DNA from: Epiperipatus broadwayi
Lineage: Eukaryota > Onychophora > Udeonychophora > Euonychophora > Peripatidae
Length of the DNA stretch: 64,000 nt
Assembly (NCBI GenBank): GCA_028023455.1
Contig: JAQFVV010006510.1
Coordinates: 124,001-188,000 of the forward strand
Direction: 5' to 3'
Under the pieces are notes generated by a model, which saw nothing but the letters and a program-made list of their open reading frames with translations, was not told where the DNA came from and searched no databases. This document shows, piece by piece, positions 33,994 to 47,700 of the stretch. The stretch's first letter is position 1; every line of letters starts with the position of its first letter. Position numbers and translations under genes: made by a program.

Positions 33994-35770
33994 TTTTCAT
34001 CTTGACTGGATATTTATAAAACATATCTGGAGGTTTTATTTTATATAACCTCCTATTACAAACTCCATTTAGAAATATGGACTCTTGGTACCTTATGTAA
34101 TATGCCTTGAAGTTCTTTAGAGAGATTGACTCTCTATACCATACATACTTTATTTTTAAACTTTCTAGAAAGATTGACTCCCTGTACCATACATAAGGCA
34201 CTTTGAAGTTTTCTAGAGAGGTTGGCTTTTTATACCAGATATCATTTATCCTTACATCTTCCAGAGAGATTGATTCTCTGGGCCACGTATAATTTATTTT
34301 TAAATTTTCTAGAAAGGTGGATTCTTTGTACCATATATAATGGACATTTAAACTCTTCAGAGAGATTGACTCTCTGTGCCATGTATAATTTATTTTTAAA
34401 CTCTCTAAAAAGGTTGACTCTTTGTACCAAATATAAGGCACACTTAAATTTAACAGAGCATTTAAATTTTTCAGAGAGATTGCCTCTCTGTACCAGATAT
34501 AACTTATTTTTGACTTTTCCAGAGCAGTTGAATTTTTCAGAGAGATTTGGACATTTACATTTTTCAGAGAGATTGCCTCTCTATACCATATATAAGGTAT
34601 CTCCAATCTATTTGAGAAGACAGATTTTTGAAACCACACATGCTGGTTAGTTACTAGATTGAGAACTACAGACTGTTGAAACTTTTGCTCTCTTTCTAAA
34701 ATAACTGGTTTCATCTCCCTTATTGCCTCTCTTAAATCAATCATCTTATCGGATGCATGAAGTTTTTCCTCCAACTCTCTTTTCCTTCTTTTCACTTCAT
34801 GATCTATCCCAATCTGCTCTTTGGTCATCATCTCATTTACTTTCTTTACTGGGAGATTTGGTATTATGGCTACTATTGGCCTTTCTACTTCTTGGAGCCT
34901 ATTCTCTATCAGTGTATCTAACTTTACATTATTTTCTTTATTATCAGTGGTCGGACTATCCAGATTATCTTTTAAAACTGGTAAGCTCTGACTACCTTTC
35001 CGTTTTACAAGTCTAACATATTCACCCATCTCTCCTGCTCTATCTTCTAAAGAGGTTTCAGCATTATCTTCTAATCTTTGACTACCTTCTATTATACTTT
35101 CTGCACTCTTTTTGCTATCCTCTCTTAGACTTTCTATCCATCTTTTCACAGAACGACAAACCTTTTGTTCCAGACTTTCCTTATTTCTTTTGGATTTGTT
35201 ATAATCTTCTTGTATGTTTTGAAACATACAATCTTTCATCAGTCTGGTCAATTTTATACCTGATAGTGCTTCTTTCTTTATTCGAATCTGAAACTCTTCA
35301 GTACTTGTTACTATCCCCTTTACTTTTACAGTAACTTCTAATCCCATTACAACCTCTCCATCCTCTTCTTTATAAAGATTATTAACTCCAGGAATTGAGG
35401 CTCTTTTCCCATGTTTCTCTATTTTATTTCCCAAAGCTATAGGAATTTTATTGTTGTTTTCAACAGAGCTATTGATATTTTCTTTTAATTCATCTTCACT
35501 CCTCTTATCCTCTTCTTTTAAACTTTCTACACTTTCTATGCCTTTTTTATCATCTCTTAAACTTTCTATGAACTGCTTCCAATCTTCTCTTACATCTTCT
35601 CTGAACCTTTTCAACATCTGCATTATCATGTCCATGTCTGATGGTGCCATCTTTGCTATCTGAGCCTCTTCCATACTATAATTTAGTTCACTCATGTTAT
35701 AAAACAATATATATCCCATCTGTACTTCCCTGACCATCAAAAATCCACACATCTTCTCCCTGTCTGACAC
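33929..35770 (-). CDS. Retrotransposon ORF: coiled-coil (gag-like) protein with 16-residue tandem repeat
   Basis: 613 residues, uninterrupted, filling most of the internal region. Residues 1-110 are highly charged and helical (MLKRFREDVREDW, FIESLRDD, VESLKEEDKRSEDELKE); a related charged segment recurs at about 205-250 (VKRWIESLREDSKK). This suggests coiled-coil multimerisation like a gag N-terminus. Residues 395-567 are about ten units of a 16-residue repeat with consensus W-Y-R/K-E-S/A-x-x-L-E/K-x-x-K-I-x-Y-I. The C-terminus is basic (KMKNGNIKKG). There is no zinc knuckle, protease or RT. The first Met (35770) or Met at about residue 25 could start translation; 5' leader repeats lie upstream. 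I do not recognise the repeat. A gag-like function is inferred from position between primer-binding site and polypurine tract. The intact frame in a young element suggests the protein is maintained. Confidence 0.7.
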   Translation of the reverse strand: MSDREKMCGFLMVREVQMGYILFYNMSELNYSMEEAQIAKMAPSDMDMIMQMLKRFREDVREDWKQFIESLRDDKKGIESVESLKEEDKRSEDELKENINSSVENNNKIPIALGNKIEKHGKRASIPGVNNLYKEEDGEVVMGLEVTVKVKGIVTSTEEFQIRIKKEALSGIKLTRLMKDCMFQNIQEDYNKSKRNKESLEQKVCRSVKRWIESLREDSKKSAESIIEGSQRLEDNAETSLEDRAGEMGEYVRLVKRKGSQSLPVLKDNLDSPTTDNKENNVKLDTLIENRLQEVERPIVAIIPNLPVKKVNEMMTKEQIGIDHEVKRRKRELEEKLHASDKMIDLREAIREMKPVILEREQKFQQSVVLNLVTNQHVWFQKSVFSNRLEIPYIWYREAISLKNVNVQISLKNSTALEKSKISYIWYREAISLKNLNALLNLSVPYIWYKESTFLESLKINYTWHRESISLKSLNVHYIWYKESTFLENLKINYTWPRESISLEDVRINDIWYKKPTSLENFKVPYVWYRESIFLESLKIKYVWYRESISLKNFKAYYIRYQESIFLNGVCNRRLYKIKPPDMFYKYPVKMKNGNIKKGLDVQVHFYADHNMV

Positions 35771-36139
35771 CTATTCTGACCAACTGACTGATTTGATTTT
35801 CACCTTATTATGCATTTACAAATACAACAACAACAAAAAAAAATTTTAATATCCTTATTTAATGAACTACACAACAATAATCTATAGTGCATGTCTGTCT
35901 GTAATAGCCCAAATTATACATTCATCCATTCTCCCAGAAATCCGACAGATATTGACAGTCCACAGAATGACTAGCAGTTCACAATCTTGAGATAAATAAA
36001 AGAATTCAGTCACAACACTATAATCACACAATGCATCACGAGCACTCAGAAGATCATCCCAATTCGATCACTATTAACTACCACAACCCTTGATTGAATG
36101 AAGCAAACTCTGTTGCAATAAAAGAACTATTAAGTCTTA

Positions 36140-36460
36140 GGGGCTAAGATAGATAAACTATGCCTTGCTCTCTCTCTTGGAGTCTTATGTGGCAAGTATC
36201 AAGGAATGCCCTGCTTATTATAGACTACAAAAACGAAACCTTGCTCTCTCTCTTGGAGACTTATATGGCTGATATCATGGCAGGACTACTGTTAACTGCT
36301 TCATGATAAAATAAGAATAACATATAAACTTGATTGGAAAACTATGCCGTGCTCTCTCTCTTGGAGACTTATAGGCTGGTATCATGGCAGGTCTGCTGTT
36401 AACTGCTTCATGATAAAATAAAGATAACATATAAATTGGGTTGGAGCAGTGAATGGGTTT
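36140..36460. repeat. Tandem repeats in the element's 5' leader
   Basis: 'ttgctctctctcttggag.cttat' recurs at about 36167, 36242 and 36350. The last two units (~110 bp) share 'atcatggcagg.ct.ctgttaactgcttcatgataaaataa'. They lie between the primer-binding site and the ORF start in the element's sense. Confidence 0.8.
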
Positions 36461-37004
36461 GATCATTCATAAGTTACACGAAATACATAGCATTCTCAAG
36501 GCAATGACAAAACTCTCCACTCATCATCAAAACTGCAATCTAACCAACCAAACTCCAACGATCAACCATCCAATCAAACCTCTAAAATCATAGACTTTTT
36601 ACAAAATGAACTCCCCAAACACACATGAGACTACTATTCCATAATTCATCACTATTACTGTGCCTATCCTATCTGGCAATAAATCATTTTAATGTTCCAC
36701 AAAAAAAAATCTATTATTTATTTCACCTTTGTCTTAAGTTGTGATATTCATCTCTATTTTCAAAATTGATAAAAAAAAACTAAGCTGTTTTATGGCTGTA
36801 CCCATTTTATCATCATCAATGAAAAATTAAATCATATTAAACATCATCATCTAAAATAAGACTGTTTGGCCAAGAAAATTTTGTAAGACAAAAAAAAATT
36901 TTTACTGAAAAAAAAATTTTACTAAAAAAAATTTCTTTATTTTTAACCACACATCTCCCATCATTCTATAGACTCTCTTTTTCAGGTATATGGTAAAATA
37001 TCAG

Positions 37005-37022
37005 GCCCCACGTTGGGCGCCA
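37005..37022 (-). promoter_or_regulatory. Primer-binding site for tRNA-Lys
   Basis: The minus strand reads TGGCGCCCAACGTGGGGC, an 18-nt perfect complement to the 3' end (with CCA) of eukaryotic tRNA-Lys(CUU), one base inside the 5' LTR. Confidence 0.92.
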
Positions 37023-38749
37023 TTGTAACATATTTAAAGTTACTCAAAGAAATATTTAAAGGAGTCCAAATATCAAGAATTATGGAGAAATTGTTAATAA
37101 CCAGTATTATATGAAATCACGTGAAGTGAGTACACTAGTAATTCAATAAAATATAACTCAGGTATACAGGCAGTAGGTTTTATCCACTTTCATTCCTTGG
37201 TTTGATGTTAAGTGCATGTTTAAACAAATACTAAGTGAATATGGTCTAGCAGGGCGCCACTAGATTATCTGAATCTAGACACGGTTATATCTAATAACCT
37301 TTCACATGTACCGGGTTTGAATCCCTTTTTGGTACTTTATTTCTAATAAAAATGAGAGATTTTGCTTTTTGAGCCATATCACTATAAGCACTAATATTTA
37401 GGTAAAAGTAAAACATCTTTAAACCAAAGTGGAGTATATTAGACATAAATCATTTCTCAGATCTTAGCATAACAAATGTGTTTCAATAGTTTTGTAAGTT
37501 TACTAGCTCAGATTATATATAACTAATTTAGGATGGCAATTCACTCATCCTTGCATGAAATAGATGATGGGATGTGGTTATAATAATACTAAGAGCTCAC
37601 TAAATATTATAAAATCAATATTTATTTATGGCCTTTAAACAGTTAAACAGCTCATTAATTAAAACGTTGATGTCGATGATGATGATGATAATAATAACAA
37701 TAATGACAAGGGTTTCAACTACAGCTCTAGGACTAAGCCTAAACATAAAACTAAATTTTATGAAGAAATTCATAATTATTGCTTAATTTTAGCATATTTA
37801 CTTATATCTTAAATAACTAATATTCAACCATTGATGATGATGAATAATCACACTTAACCAAGACTACACTTAATGAAATATATACGCCTCGTTTAATAAA
37901 ACAAACTAATATTTATTACTACATTTCTAACATATACATAAAAATTTCTAGATAAATATGAAAACTGACATGAATAATAATAATAATAATTGATTATATA
38001 ACAATCCTCAGATTAATTTTAAGTTCTTCCCCCTTTCCCTTCAAATGTATTTTGTATTAAGTTGGACGTCACATTGACCATGATTTTCACTCCATGAGAA
38101 AAGTATTTAAAAAAAATATTATCTGCTCATTGGCACACATACTTTAAAATCCAACATGTAAATAGAATGTAAAAAAAAAATGTTAGTAAAATTGAAAGAG
38201 CAAGTTTTAGAAACAAGTTTTAAATTATTTTCTCCCCCTCCCTTCCAAGCGCTGAAATCTATACTGAACTTGAAACAAAATAATCTAATATTCTAATACT
38301 ACTCATTATTTCACATTCACTCCCAATTATACACATATAAAATATCATTATGTATGTGCGTGTTTTATCCCATAATAACAAAATATTATTAAAAACCAAA
38401 ATAATAATAACATATCTGTTAAAACTAAAATCATAACACCATAAAAAAAAAATTGTTTTACACATTAATATTGTAAAATTAATAAACAAATAATTTTCAT
38501 ACTTTCAAGGTCATTTATGAAGCTCAAAGTTATTATTAGTAAGACATTCTTGTTTTAATCGATCTGAATAGTCTTTAAAAGTTCTTTAAATAAAATATAC
38601 CACTTTATTGCTAAAATGTTTATTAAGACTGATATCATAAAGAAAATAGATATAAAAAGTCATATTACCGATCTTTTGTTTGTGGTGAATTTCCAAGGGT
38701 TCAAACTTGTCTATATTTCTGCAGCTACTATGTGGGAACAATCTCTTTC

Positions 38750-39249
38750 NNNNNNNNNNNNNNNNNNNNNNNNNNNNNNNNNNNNNNNNNNNNNNNNNNN
38801 NNNNNNNNNNNNNNNNNNNNNNNNNNNNNNNNNNNNNNNNNNNNNNNNNNNNNNNNNNNNNNNNNNNNNNNNNNNNNNNNNNNNNNNNNNNNNNNNNNNN
38901 NNNNNNNNNNNNNNNNNNNNNNNNNNNNNNNNNNNNNNNNNNNNNNNNNNNNNNNNNNNNNNNNNNNNNNNNNNNNNNNNNNNNNNNNNNNNNNNNNNNN
39001 NNNNNNNNNNNNNNNNNNNNNNNNNNNNNNNNNNNNNNNNNNNNNNNNNNNNNNNNNNNNNNNNNNNNNNNNNNNNNNNNNNNNNNNNNNNNNNNNNNNN
39101 NNNNNNNNNNNNNNNNNNNNNNNNNNNNNNNNNNNNNNNNNNNNNNNNNNNNNNNNNNNNNNNNNNNNNNNNNNNNNNNNNNNNNNNNNNNNNNNNNNNN
39201 NNNNNNNNNNNNNNNNNNNNNNNNNNNNNNNNNNNNNNNNNNNNNNNNN
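38750..39249. other. Scaffold gap (500 N)
   Basis: Exactly 500 N, a conventional filler length. ORFs that run through it are meaningless. Confidence 0.99.
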
Positions 39250-39649
39250 AAATTATTTTTTTTTGTACAATTTTTTGTTTGTTAAAAAGAGGAAAGTCTG
39301 TTTAATCAGATATCGATCTTTGTAGTAAATTTTTTGTAAATGATTGTTTTTCACTTTGGAAGCTTATAATGGGTCAGAACTATGACTTGAAATTGTCTTA
39401 TCAAGATCTGTAGAAGGAAGCTCAAAGATTTGAAGTGTGTTACCTGATGTTAAAAGAAAAAAAAAACCAAAGAAAGGAAAATAAGAATTGAGTCTATTTT
39501 TTTTTTTAAACAAAAGTGTCTGGAAAAGGATTAAAACTTTTCAGTTGAAAATAATATAGTTGGAAAATAAATTAGAGATCTAATTAAAACAAATGATCCA
39601 AAAATAGTAAGTGAGCTATCTCCTTGGATTGGTTAAGGTGTAGTTAAAT
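39250..39649. other. Inverted LTR piece next to the gap
   Basis: Reverse complement of about 40780-41160 in the same LTR (for example 'ttcactttggaagcttataatgg' against 'ccattataagcttccaaagtgaa'). Together with the gap and the repeated 630 bp it looks like a misjoined haplotype or a repeat collapse. Confidence 0.75.
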
Positions 39650-41754
39650 ATTATCTGCTCATTGGCACACATACTTTAAAATCCAACATGTAAATAGAAT
39701 AAAAAAAAAATGTTAGTAAAATTGAAAGAGCAAGTTTTAGAAACAAGTTTTAAATTATTTTCTCCCCCTCCCTTCCAAGCGCTGAAATCTATACTGAACT
39801 TGAAACAAAATAATCTAATATTCTAATACTACTCATTATTTCACATTCACTCACAATTATACACATATAAAATATCATTATGTATGTGCGTGTTTTATCC
39901 CATAATAACAAAATATTATTAAAAACCAAAATAATAATAACATATCTGTTAAAACTAAAATCATAACACCATAAAAAAAAAATTGTTTTACACATTAATA
40001 TTGTAAAATTAATAAACAAATAATTTTCATACTTTCAAGGTCATTTATGAAGCTCAAAGTTATTATTAGTAAGACATTCTTGTTTTAATCGATCTGAATA
40101 GTCTTTAAAAGTTCTTTAAATAAAATATACCACTTTATTGCTAAAATGTTTATTAAGACTGATATCATAAAGAAAATAGATATAAAAAGTCATATTACCG
40201 ATCTTTTGTTTGTGGTGAATTTCCAAGGGTTCAAACTTGTCTATATTTCTGCAGCTACTATGTGGGAACAATCTCTTTCTTGAGGTGTATAACTATTTGA
40301 TGATGGTGACTCTATTGAGGTTATTTGCTTTAGTGGATAATTTGGAAATCATTATATTAATTTTTCTTCTCTTCCTGTCAAGCATGTGGATGAAATACAG
40401 CAGTTGTTTTCACATTTGTAAATTTTCTTGAGTTTAAAATCAGTTGTTGGAACAATTAATTGGACTTGATGATTAATATTTATCAGTAGATTAATTCATC
40501 TTCTTTGAATGCAGGTGAATGCTTTCTTCCTTCTATTAAAAACATCTTATTTATCTGGTCAGTTGAAAGGTGTAGAATATTATTTAGACACATCTTTTCT
40601 TTCCTATGTGATGTGCAGCTTCCTCCAGATGGTCCAGCAAATGGAATATACATATAATTTTTCTAGCCCGCCATTTCTTATATTTTCAACATTCAAATTT
40701 GATAGTTTAATAATCTGAATCAATCACAATAATAATCTTAATAATTCAAGACAGCTTTTTATATCCAATTTTTAACTAACTTAACCAATCAGAGATAGCA
40801 TCACTTACTATTTTTGGACAAATTTGTTTTAATTAGATCTCTAATTTATTTTCAACTATATTATTTTTCAACTGAAAAGTTTAATCCTTTTTCCAGACAC
40901 TTTTGTTTAAAAAAAAAAAATAGACTCAATTCTTATTTCCTTTCTTTTGTTTTTTTTTCTTTTTAACATCCAGGTAACACTTCAAATCTTTGAGCTTCCT
41001 TCTTTAGATCTTGATAAGACAATTTCAAAAATCATAGTTCTGACCCATTATAAGCTTCCAAAGTGAAAAACAATTATTTACAAAAAAAAATTGCTACAAA
41101 GATTGATATCTGATTAAACAGATTTCCTCTTTTAACAAACAATTGTACAAAAAAAAATAATTTAACAGATTTAATACTTCCTTTTCTTTCAATATTTAGG
41201 AAATGTAAAATTTTGTATGTAATGTACACACATCCTTCATTCTTTCAAATCATTCATAAACTAACCTTAAATACTATAATTGCTAGCTTAGTAATTATAA
41301 CCCAATTATTTAATTAAATCTGTAACTTTTAAATCCCAATTATAATTAAAGAAAAGCAAAATAAAAGTATAGAATAAAATATTAGAATTGATCAAGCATA
41401 GGTTAGTTTTAAAGAAAGTTAAAATGTTTAATATTTGAAATATAAAACAATTAAATAATTTACACATACATTGCCTATATGTATGCATTATAACTTTGAT
41501 TTTTAAAGAAAAATTAAATATTAAATAGTTTAAATGTGTGTATTACCTTTCTATCAACACACAAACAAGTAAAGCATGTAATTGTTGACCCATTCTTTCT
41601 CTGTTTAAAGCTTTTAGAACTGGACCTTGTAGGGTTTAAACTTGGATGCCCTACAACTTCCTTTATGGTTATATAAAATTGTGATGATGATTTTGTTTGA
41701 CCTTTTCTACATGCACATTACTATAAATTTGGCTAGTGACCAAATTGTAATGGC

Positions 41755-41876
<122 letters not shown>

Positions 41877-41894
41877 TGCAATGTAAATTTAAAA

Positions 41895-42290
41895 ACTGAT
41901 TACCAGATGTATAGAAAGATTGCAGTAAAGCAATCACAAAATTTACTGGGCATAGTACCATGTGAAAATATAAACCCTTAAAACCAATAAAGAGAGACTT
42001 CAAATAGTGTCTGTAGGATAACAGCCACAATGGTTATGTATATACCACATGGAATTGTATGCAGGCAGAGAATAAAATTCTGATTCCTGCCTATGCTTGA
42101 TATTCATTCTGTGGAATCAGTAGTTTTGCCACATCTTGCATCACTTTATTTTCAACTCTATAGCTAGCAAATGAGCTACATGCAAATAAATTATATCTAT
42201 GTGGGACAATAAATATAACAAGATAGCATTACTAATGTGCTTAAAAATATAAACATCACTTATGTACACCAAAACTATAAAATGAAGAGA
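41895..42290. repeat. Dispersed repeat C, copy 2
   Basis: Same family as 6790-7055, with an extra ~130-bp segment (about 41920-42050). No ORF. Confidence 0.65.
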
Positions 42291-44505
42291 TGAAACTCAT
42301 TTTATCATTAATACAGACAGTAAATAGTCTACAATTTCTAGTTTTAGTTAGACAAGAAGCCAATTTCTATGATAAAAAATGCATATCCATCCTCTGGAAA
42401 TGATTTGTTTTGTATCTTTTATTAGGATGAATCTTTTTCTTTTAGATGCTTTTGAGATTTGTTAACTTTTGAGATACAAGATAAAAATGAAGAATTCTTA
42501 TGCAAATTGTTTTGGAGATTCTGAAGCTATGGATTATCTCAGACAAGAAGTATTATATATGGTTTGAAGGATAATTTTACAAGGAATATAAAGAAATTAT
42601 CAATAAATATATAATTTAAATTTAATTAATGATAAATTAGAAATTATGAACAAACAATAAAGTAATAATTATGTTGGATGTGAAATTTCTTTTTCCTTAT
42701 TTTTTCAATGGTGATCAATATTTGTCCTAGCCTTATTATTTTCTTTAGTTTTTTTAGTTTTTATCAATGTAATGTTTATTGCTTTAACATAGTTAAAACT
42801 GAAGTTATTGTGAAAATTGTGTCTCAAGTCAATATGGCACATGAATGCACAACCAGTTAAAAGATGTGTAACATCTGCTTAAAGTTAGAATTTAAATACA
42901 TTAAGCTTAAAAATCGCTAAGTTGAAAGCGGTTTTAAATTAAATAAGTTTTTATAATTAGTTTAGTTTCATTGTTTTTGAAATGATTATATTTACTATTC
43001 ATGTGTGTACAGATGTTATGCATTCATGTAGACAAATTAAAAAGTTTTGAAAGGGATTATGAAAAGTAGTCTATTTTAAAAAGGATACTTTAAATAATGA
43101 CAATCTAAAAGAGCTTTTAAAGAGAGTGAAAAGAGTGTTTGTTTTAAATAAAATAAGTTTGATTTAATTAAATACATATTTTTATTAAACTTAAATAAAT
43201 GACTTATTTAATAATTAACTAAACTAAATAAGAGTTAATTATTTTATTGTCTAGACATCATATGTTTAGAAAAGTCTTAACAAGTAAGTTTAAGACCAGA
43301 AATCTATTTATAAATGATCTAAATATTTAGAAAGATTAAAAATATACTAAAGATTAAACATCTTGCTGTAATACTTCAAATGGACTGTTAAATTATACCA
43401 TATGACAAATATTACAGTAAAATAAGAACACACACAGGTGTTTATAAAAGTGGAAAATAAAAGCACATTATCTTTAAAAATAGCTTTATTTTTACTTATT
43501 CAGTTTTAAAAGTTTTTCAGTTCATTTTATTTTAAATTGTTTATTATTTTTATCAGTTTAAATATCCAAGTAAGAAGTCAAAGTTATTCTTCTAGTCCTG
43601 CTCTACCATGCATGTTTAATCTATTCATGAAGTAATAAATCACTGAAAATGCAGCAATAATATTTTTATAAAAAAATAGAAAGCATTTTGAATGGAAAAG
43701 TTATTGGAAACCTATAAGACATTGAGATATGGATATGTTTATTTTATTCTATTTATAGGCTTTCAGTTAATTCAAACTTTTGGCTAGTAAAACTTTTAAG
43801 AAACAGTCCACTATAACTTTTCAATTCATTACTGACACTAATTCTAGTTTTTAATAATGTTACCTGTTATATTTAAGAATGCAAAACTGTTATATTTCTA
43901 TCAATCCAAAAGAGTTGCGGTAATGGATTGCTTAAAAGTTATTACTAGTCTTAAAAACAAGATAAAATGGGATAATTTTAAACAGCTATATATACAGTTC
44001 TAATGAAGGAGAATATCATAAGGATCAGCTTTTTCAATACTTTAAAAAAGCCATTGATCATTCATTTTTCTGCCAATACAATATTTTATTGTTATAATTT
44101 ATTAATCCACAATTCATCCATTGATTTATTTAAAGCATATTGTCATTGTTTTGTTAAAAAAAATCAAATTAACTTTATGCTTTAATATTAACAAAACAAT
44201 GTTTATATTTATAAAGGAACTGTTTGTTTCTATACCTCCTCTTATCTTATTTTCCTTTAAATTTATATTTCAATAATGGACAATGCTGTGAAAAAATTAC
44301 TGCTCTTCACTGTTGTGTGCATATTTATTTTAACTACGATAATGAAAGACAGTGTTAGGATATATTTCGTTAATGAAAATAACAAAATGATTACTCAATT
44401 AAAAGAATTAATTTCATTTTAAAATTGAAATAACTTTTATTTCTTAATTTAAATAGGTAAGTAAAATATAGCTTATGTTTACATTTTATAAATTTGAATT
44501 TATTC
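42291..44505. other. AT-rich stretch, no gene seen
   Basis: No exon, RNA or repeat recognised. Confidence 0.5.
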
Positions 44506-44506
44506 A

Positions 44507-44755
<249 letters not shown>

Positions 44756-47700
44756 CATCACCATCATCAGATTCATGCCCTGTGTGGTTATTAATTGGTA
44801 CACTTCATAGAGACAGGTATCAATTTAGATATTTTTATGTATATATTTTATTGCTTTTGTATAGTTTAAGCCCCTCAATGAAAGAAAGTGTCTCACTGGT
44901 TTTGCCAATGCCTGCACAAAGATTCTGGGTGCCCCCTGTATATTTTCCACCATCCTGCTTATAATTTAGTATTAGTGTGTATTTTAAGGCTTGTCCATCT
45001 TTCAAATTATTTTACCAGTTCTATTATAATTTAAATTTAACTATATTGATAGTATTGAGCCTATCTATTTCCATGTCTTTCAAAGCTATTACTATAGTGG
45101 TGTTGTTTTAAGTATTTTTGCATAATATTTTGCTATCTATAGAAAATCTATAAGAAATGTATTTCCTGCATTGATTTTCTGACATTGATGACTCTGTAAT
45201 GTATTCAATATCTTACTACTGGCCTTAGTATAGGCATATATGTGTGTTATTTTTATCTGAATACCTAATAGTAAAAAAGATAGTATCAAGTAAAATTTGA
45301 AAACATTTCGAGTAATATAATTGCTTTTATCATAATTTAAAAAAAAAAAAAAAGCTTTGTAATTAAATATTTATTGTAAAGTATACCAATATTTCTGTTA
45401 GTACAATTTGTTAAATTAAAAGTAATACTTATTGCAAATATTTTCAATAATATATTAAATATTATATTATTTTATAAATAAATATTTTTGCTATTTACTA
45501 AGTAGGTACTTCTTTCTTTGCCATTATTACATTCATTTATCCAGAAAAACTAAATAAAATGTTATTATTCATTATAAGAGTACATTTCAAGAATCACATA
45601 AAATTTATTTATGCATTTTGTTTACTAATTATTTCACTTGAATTGTAATAAGATACATGCTATGTTGATTTGCCTTTATTTAAAATGTACTTTATAATGT
45701 AGTTGGTTGCATAAAATTACCCTTTCTATCTTCTGCATTATTTAATTTTTTGTACTTGGTATAAGTTCATATTTGAAGATAATAGAATTAAATATGTTTA
45801 TAAATAGTATAAATTAAATATTTAAATAAGAAATTTCAAAATATTTAAGAAGTGTTTCATATGCTAGCCATATGTTATCTAAAGGGTCAAGATACTTGAT
45901 TTTTGTATATTTGCATATTTTTTTGCCTATGGTGTAAGATATCCTATGATAAAATCATAAGATAAAATCAGAATATGCACTGCATAACTTAAATAGTAAT
46001 AGCATTTAATAGAGTTAAATGGTATAATATAATAATATTTTTACTTGTATCAAATACATGTATAAACCCTGAGATATAGATAAAGTATAACTCCTTGAGA
46101 AAAGATTTACAATTTAAAAAGAACCTGCATTTAAATAATAAGAACCTGATTTAAATTTTAAATATAACAAGAACCTGATATTTTAGCATTTGTAGTTAGA
46201 TTATATTTATCTATAAAAGGACTCATACTCTTATCAAATCCGTAGCTATTATGTGGACTACCCATGTGACATTTGTTCCAGATTACAGATGTAAGACATG
46301 TATATATACATATAAGGAACTTGAATATATACTTTTCAGCTCCCTGCATCTATCCAATCCATCTTATACAACTGATACACATGCCCACATATGTCTACAT
46401 ATACATAGAATTAAAATCCTTTACACGTTAAACTTTCTAATGTTATAGAATTGTAAGTGTTTTGAGAGATTATGTAATATTTGACAAAGGATAGATTGAG
46501 TGAATTATTATAAATATTGTGAAAGAAATGTGTTTAAAAACAGACAATTATTAGATAAATTATGTTACAAGCATCAAAGCGATAATGATTAATAACATCA
46601 TTTAAAAAATGCAAACGTTTTTTTTTTTTTTAATATTTGACCAAAAGGGAAAAAGGGTATATTACAAATTTCGAACCTACCAATTCTATATAAGATTTTT
46701 ACTAAAATTATTACAAATTGTTTACAGAGGATTTTACATTCAAATTAACCAAAAACAAATTTAATTTTTAAAAATGTTTAAAGCATTATATATCACATTC
46801 AAGCATTAAAATAAGTAATAAAAAGACAATTAAAGGAATTTCGATTTTGTATGGATATCTAGATTATAAAGATTATTTAGACTATAAGTTTTTCTAATAT
46901 AATTAAAAAGTTGAAACAACATAATATAAATACAGATTATAATATGTTCCAAAAAATGAGCTATAAAAACGATATAAAAGTAAATGATTATATGTTTTAA
47001 TAAAATAAAAATAGCAATTTTAGTTTTGTGTGTGTGTGAATTAAAACATGCAATCTAAGGCAAAAACAATATGATTATTTAAAATAATGAGATTTTGTAA
47101 ATAATGTGAATGCTTTTACAAATAATGCCTCAGGCTGCAGAAAATATTTCATATAATAGCTTAGATCTACCAAATGAATATAAACAAATAAAAAAAAAAG
47201 AATGAAAATTAGAAAGAGGTTGTAATAAATTACATCTTAATAAATTATATGTACTTTAATAAAACTATTACTACAAATAGAAAGAGAAAAATCAATTGTG
47301 CAATTAAACTTAAATAGAGTGTGTTGATAAAAGTAATACAGAAAATATAGCTGTGCTTTTTTTAATAAATATGTTATATCAGAGTTTATTACAGGTTAAA
47401 AAACTGAACAATTATAAAAAGTAATTTGAGATTATACATAAATCAAACATGGAAGATTATATATTATGACTAAAAAGTGAAATCAGAATTAAAATATGTG
47501 AATCAGAAAACAAGTGACTATTGTTCATATCATTAAAGAAATTAAAAGGTTATAATAAACTCTAAACAAACATTACTAAACAAATTACATGTTCAAATTA
47601 TAAATAAAATCATAGATTAAACCCTTTAAAACCCACTATTATTATCTTCTTTAATGTGAACAAAATGTAATGTGGAAATCAAATGTCAAATCTCATTTCA

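Noticed and set aside
34222-34650. 142-residue plus-strand ORF rich in Leu/Tyr repeats
   Set aside because: Antisense shadow of the 48-bp tandem repeat in the 613-residue minus-strand ORF.
38616-39325. 192-229 residue ORFs on the plus strand
   Set aside because: They run through the 500-N gap and are mostly X residues.
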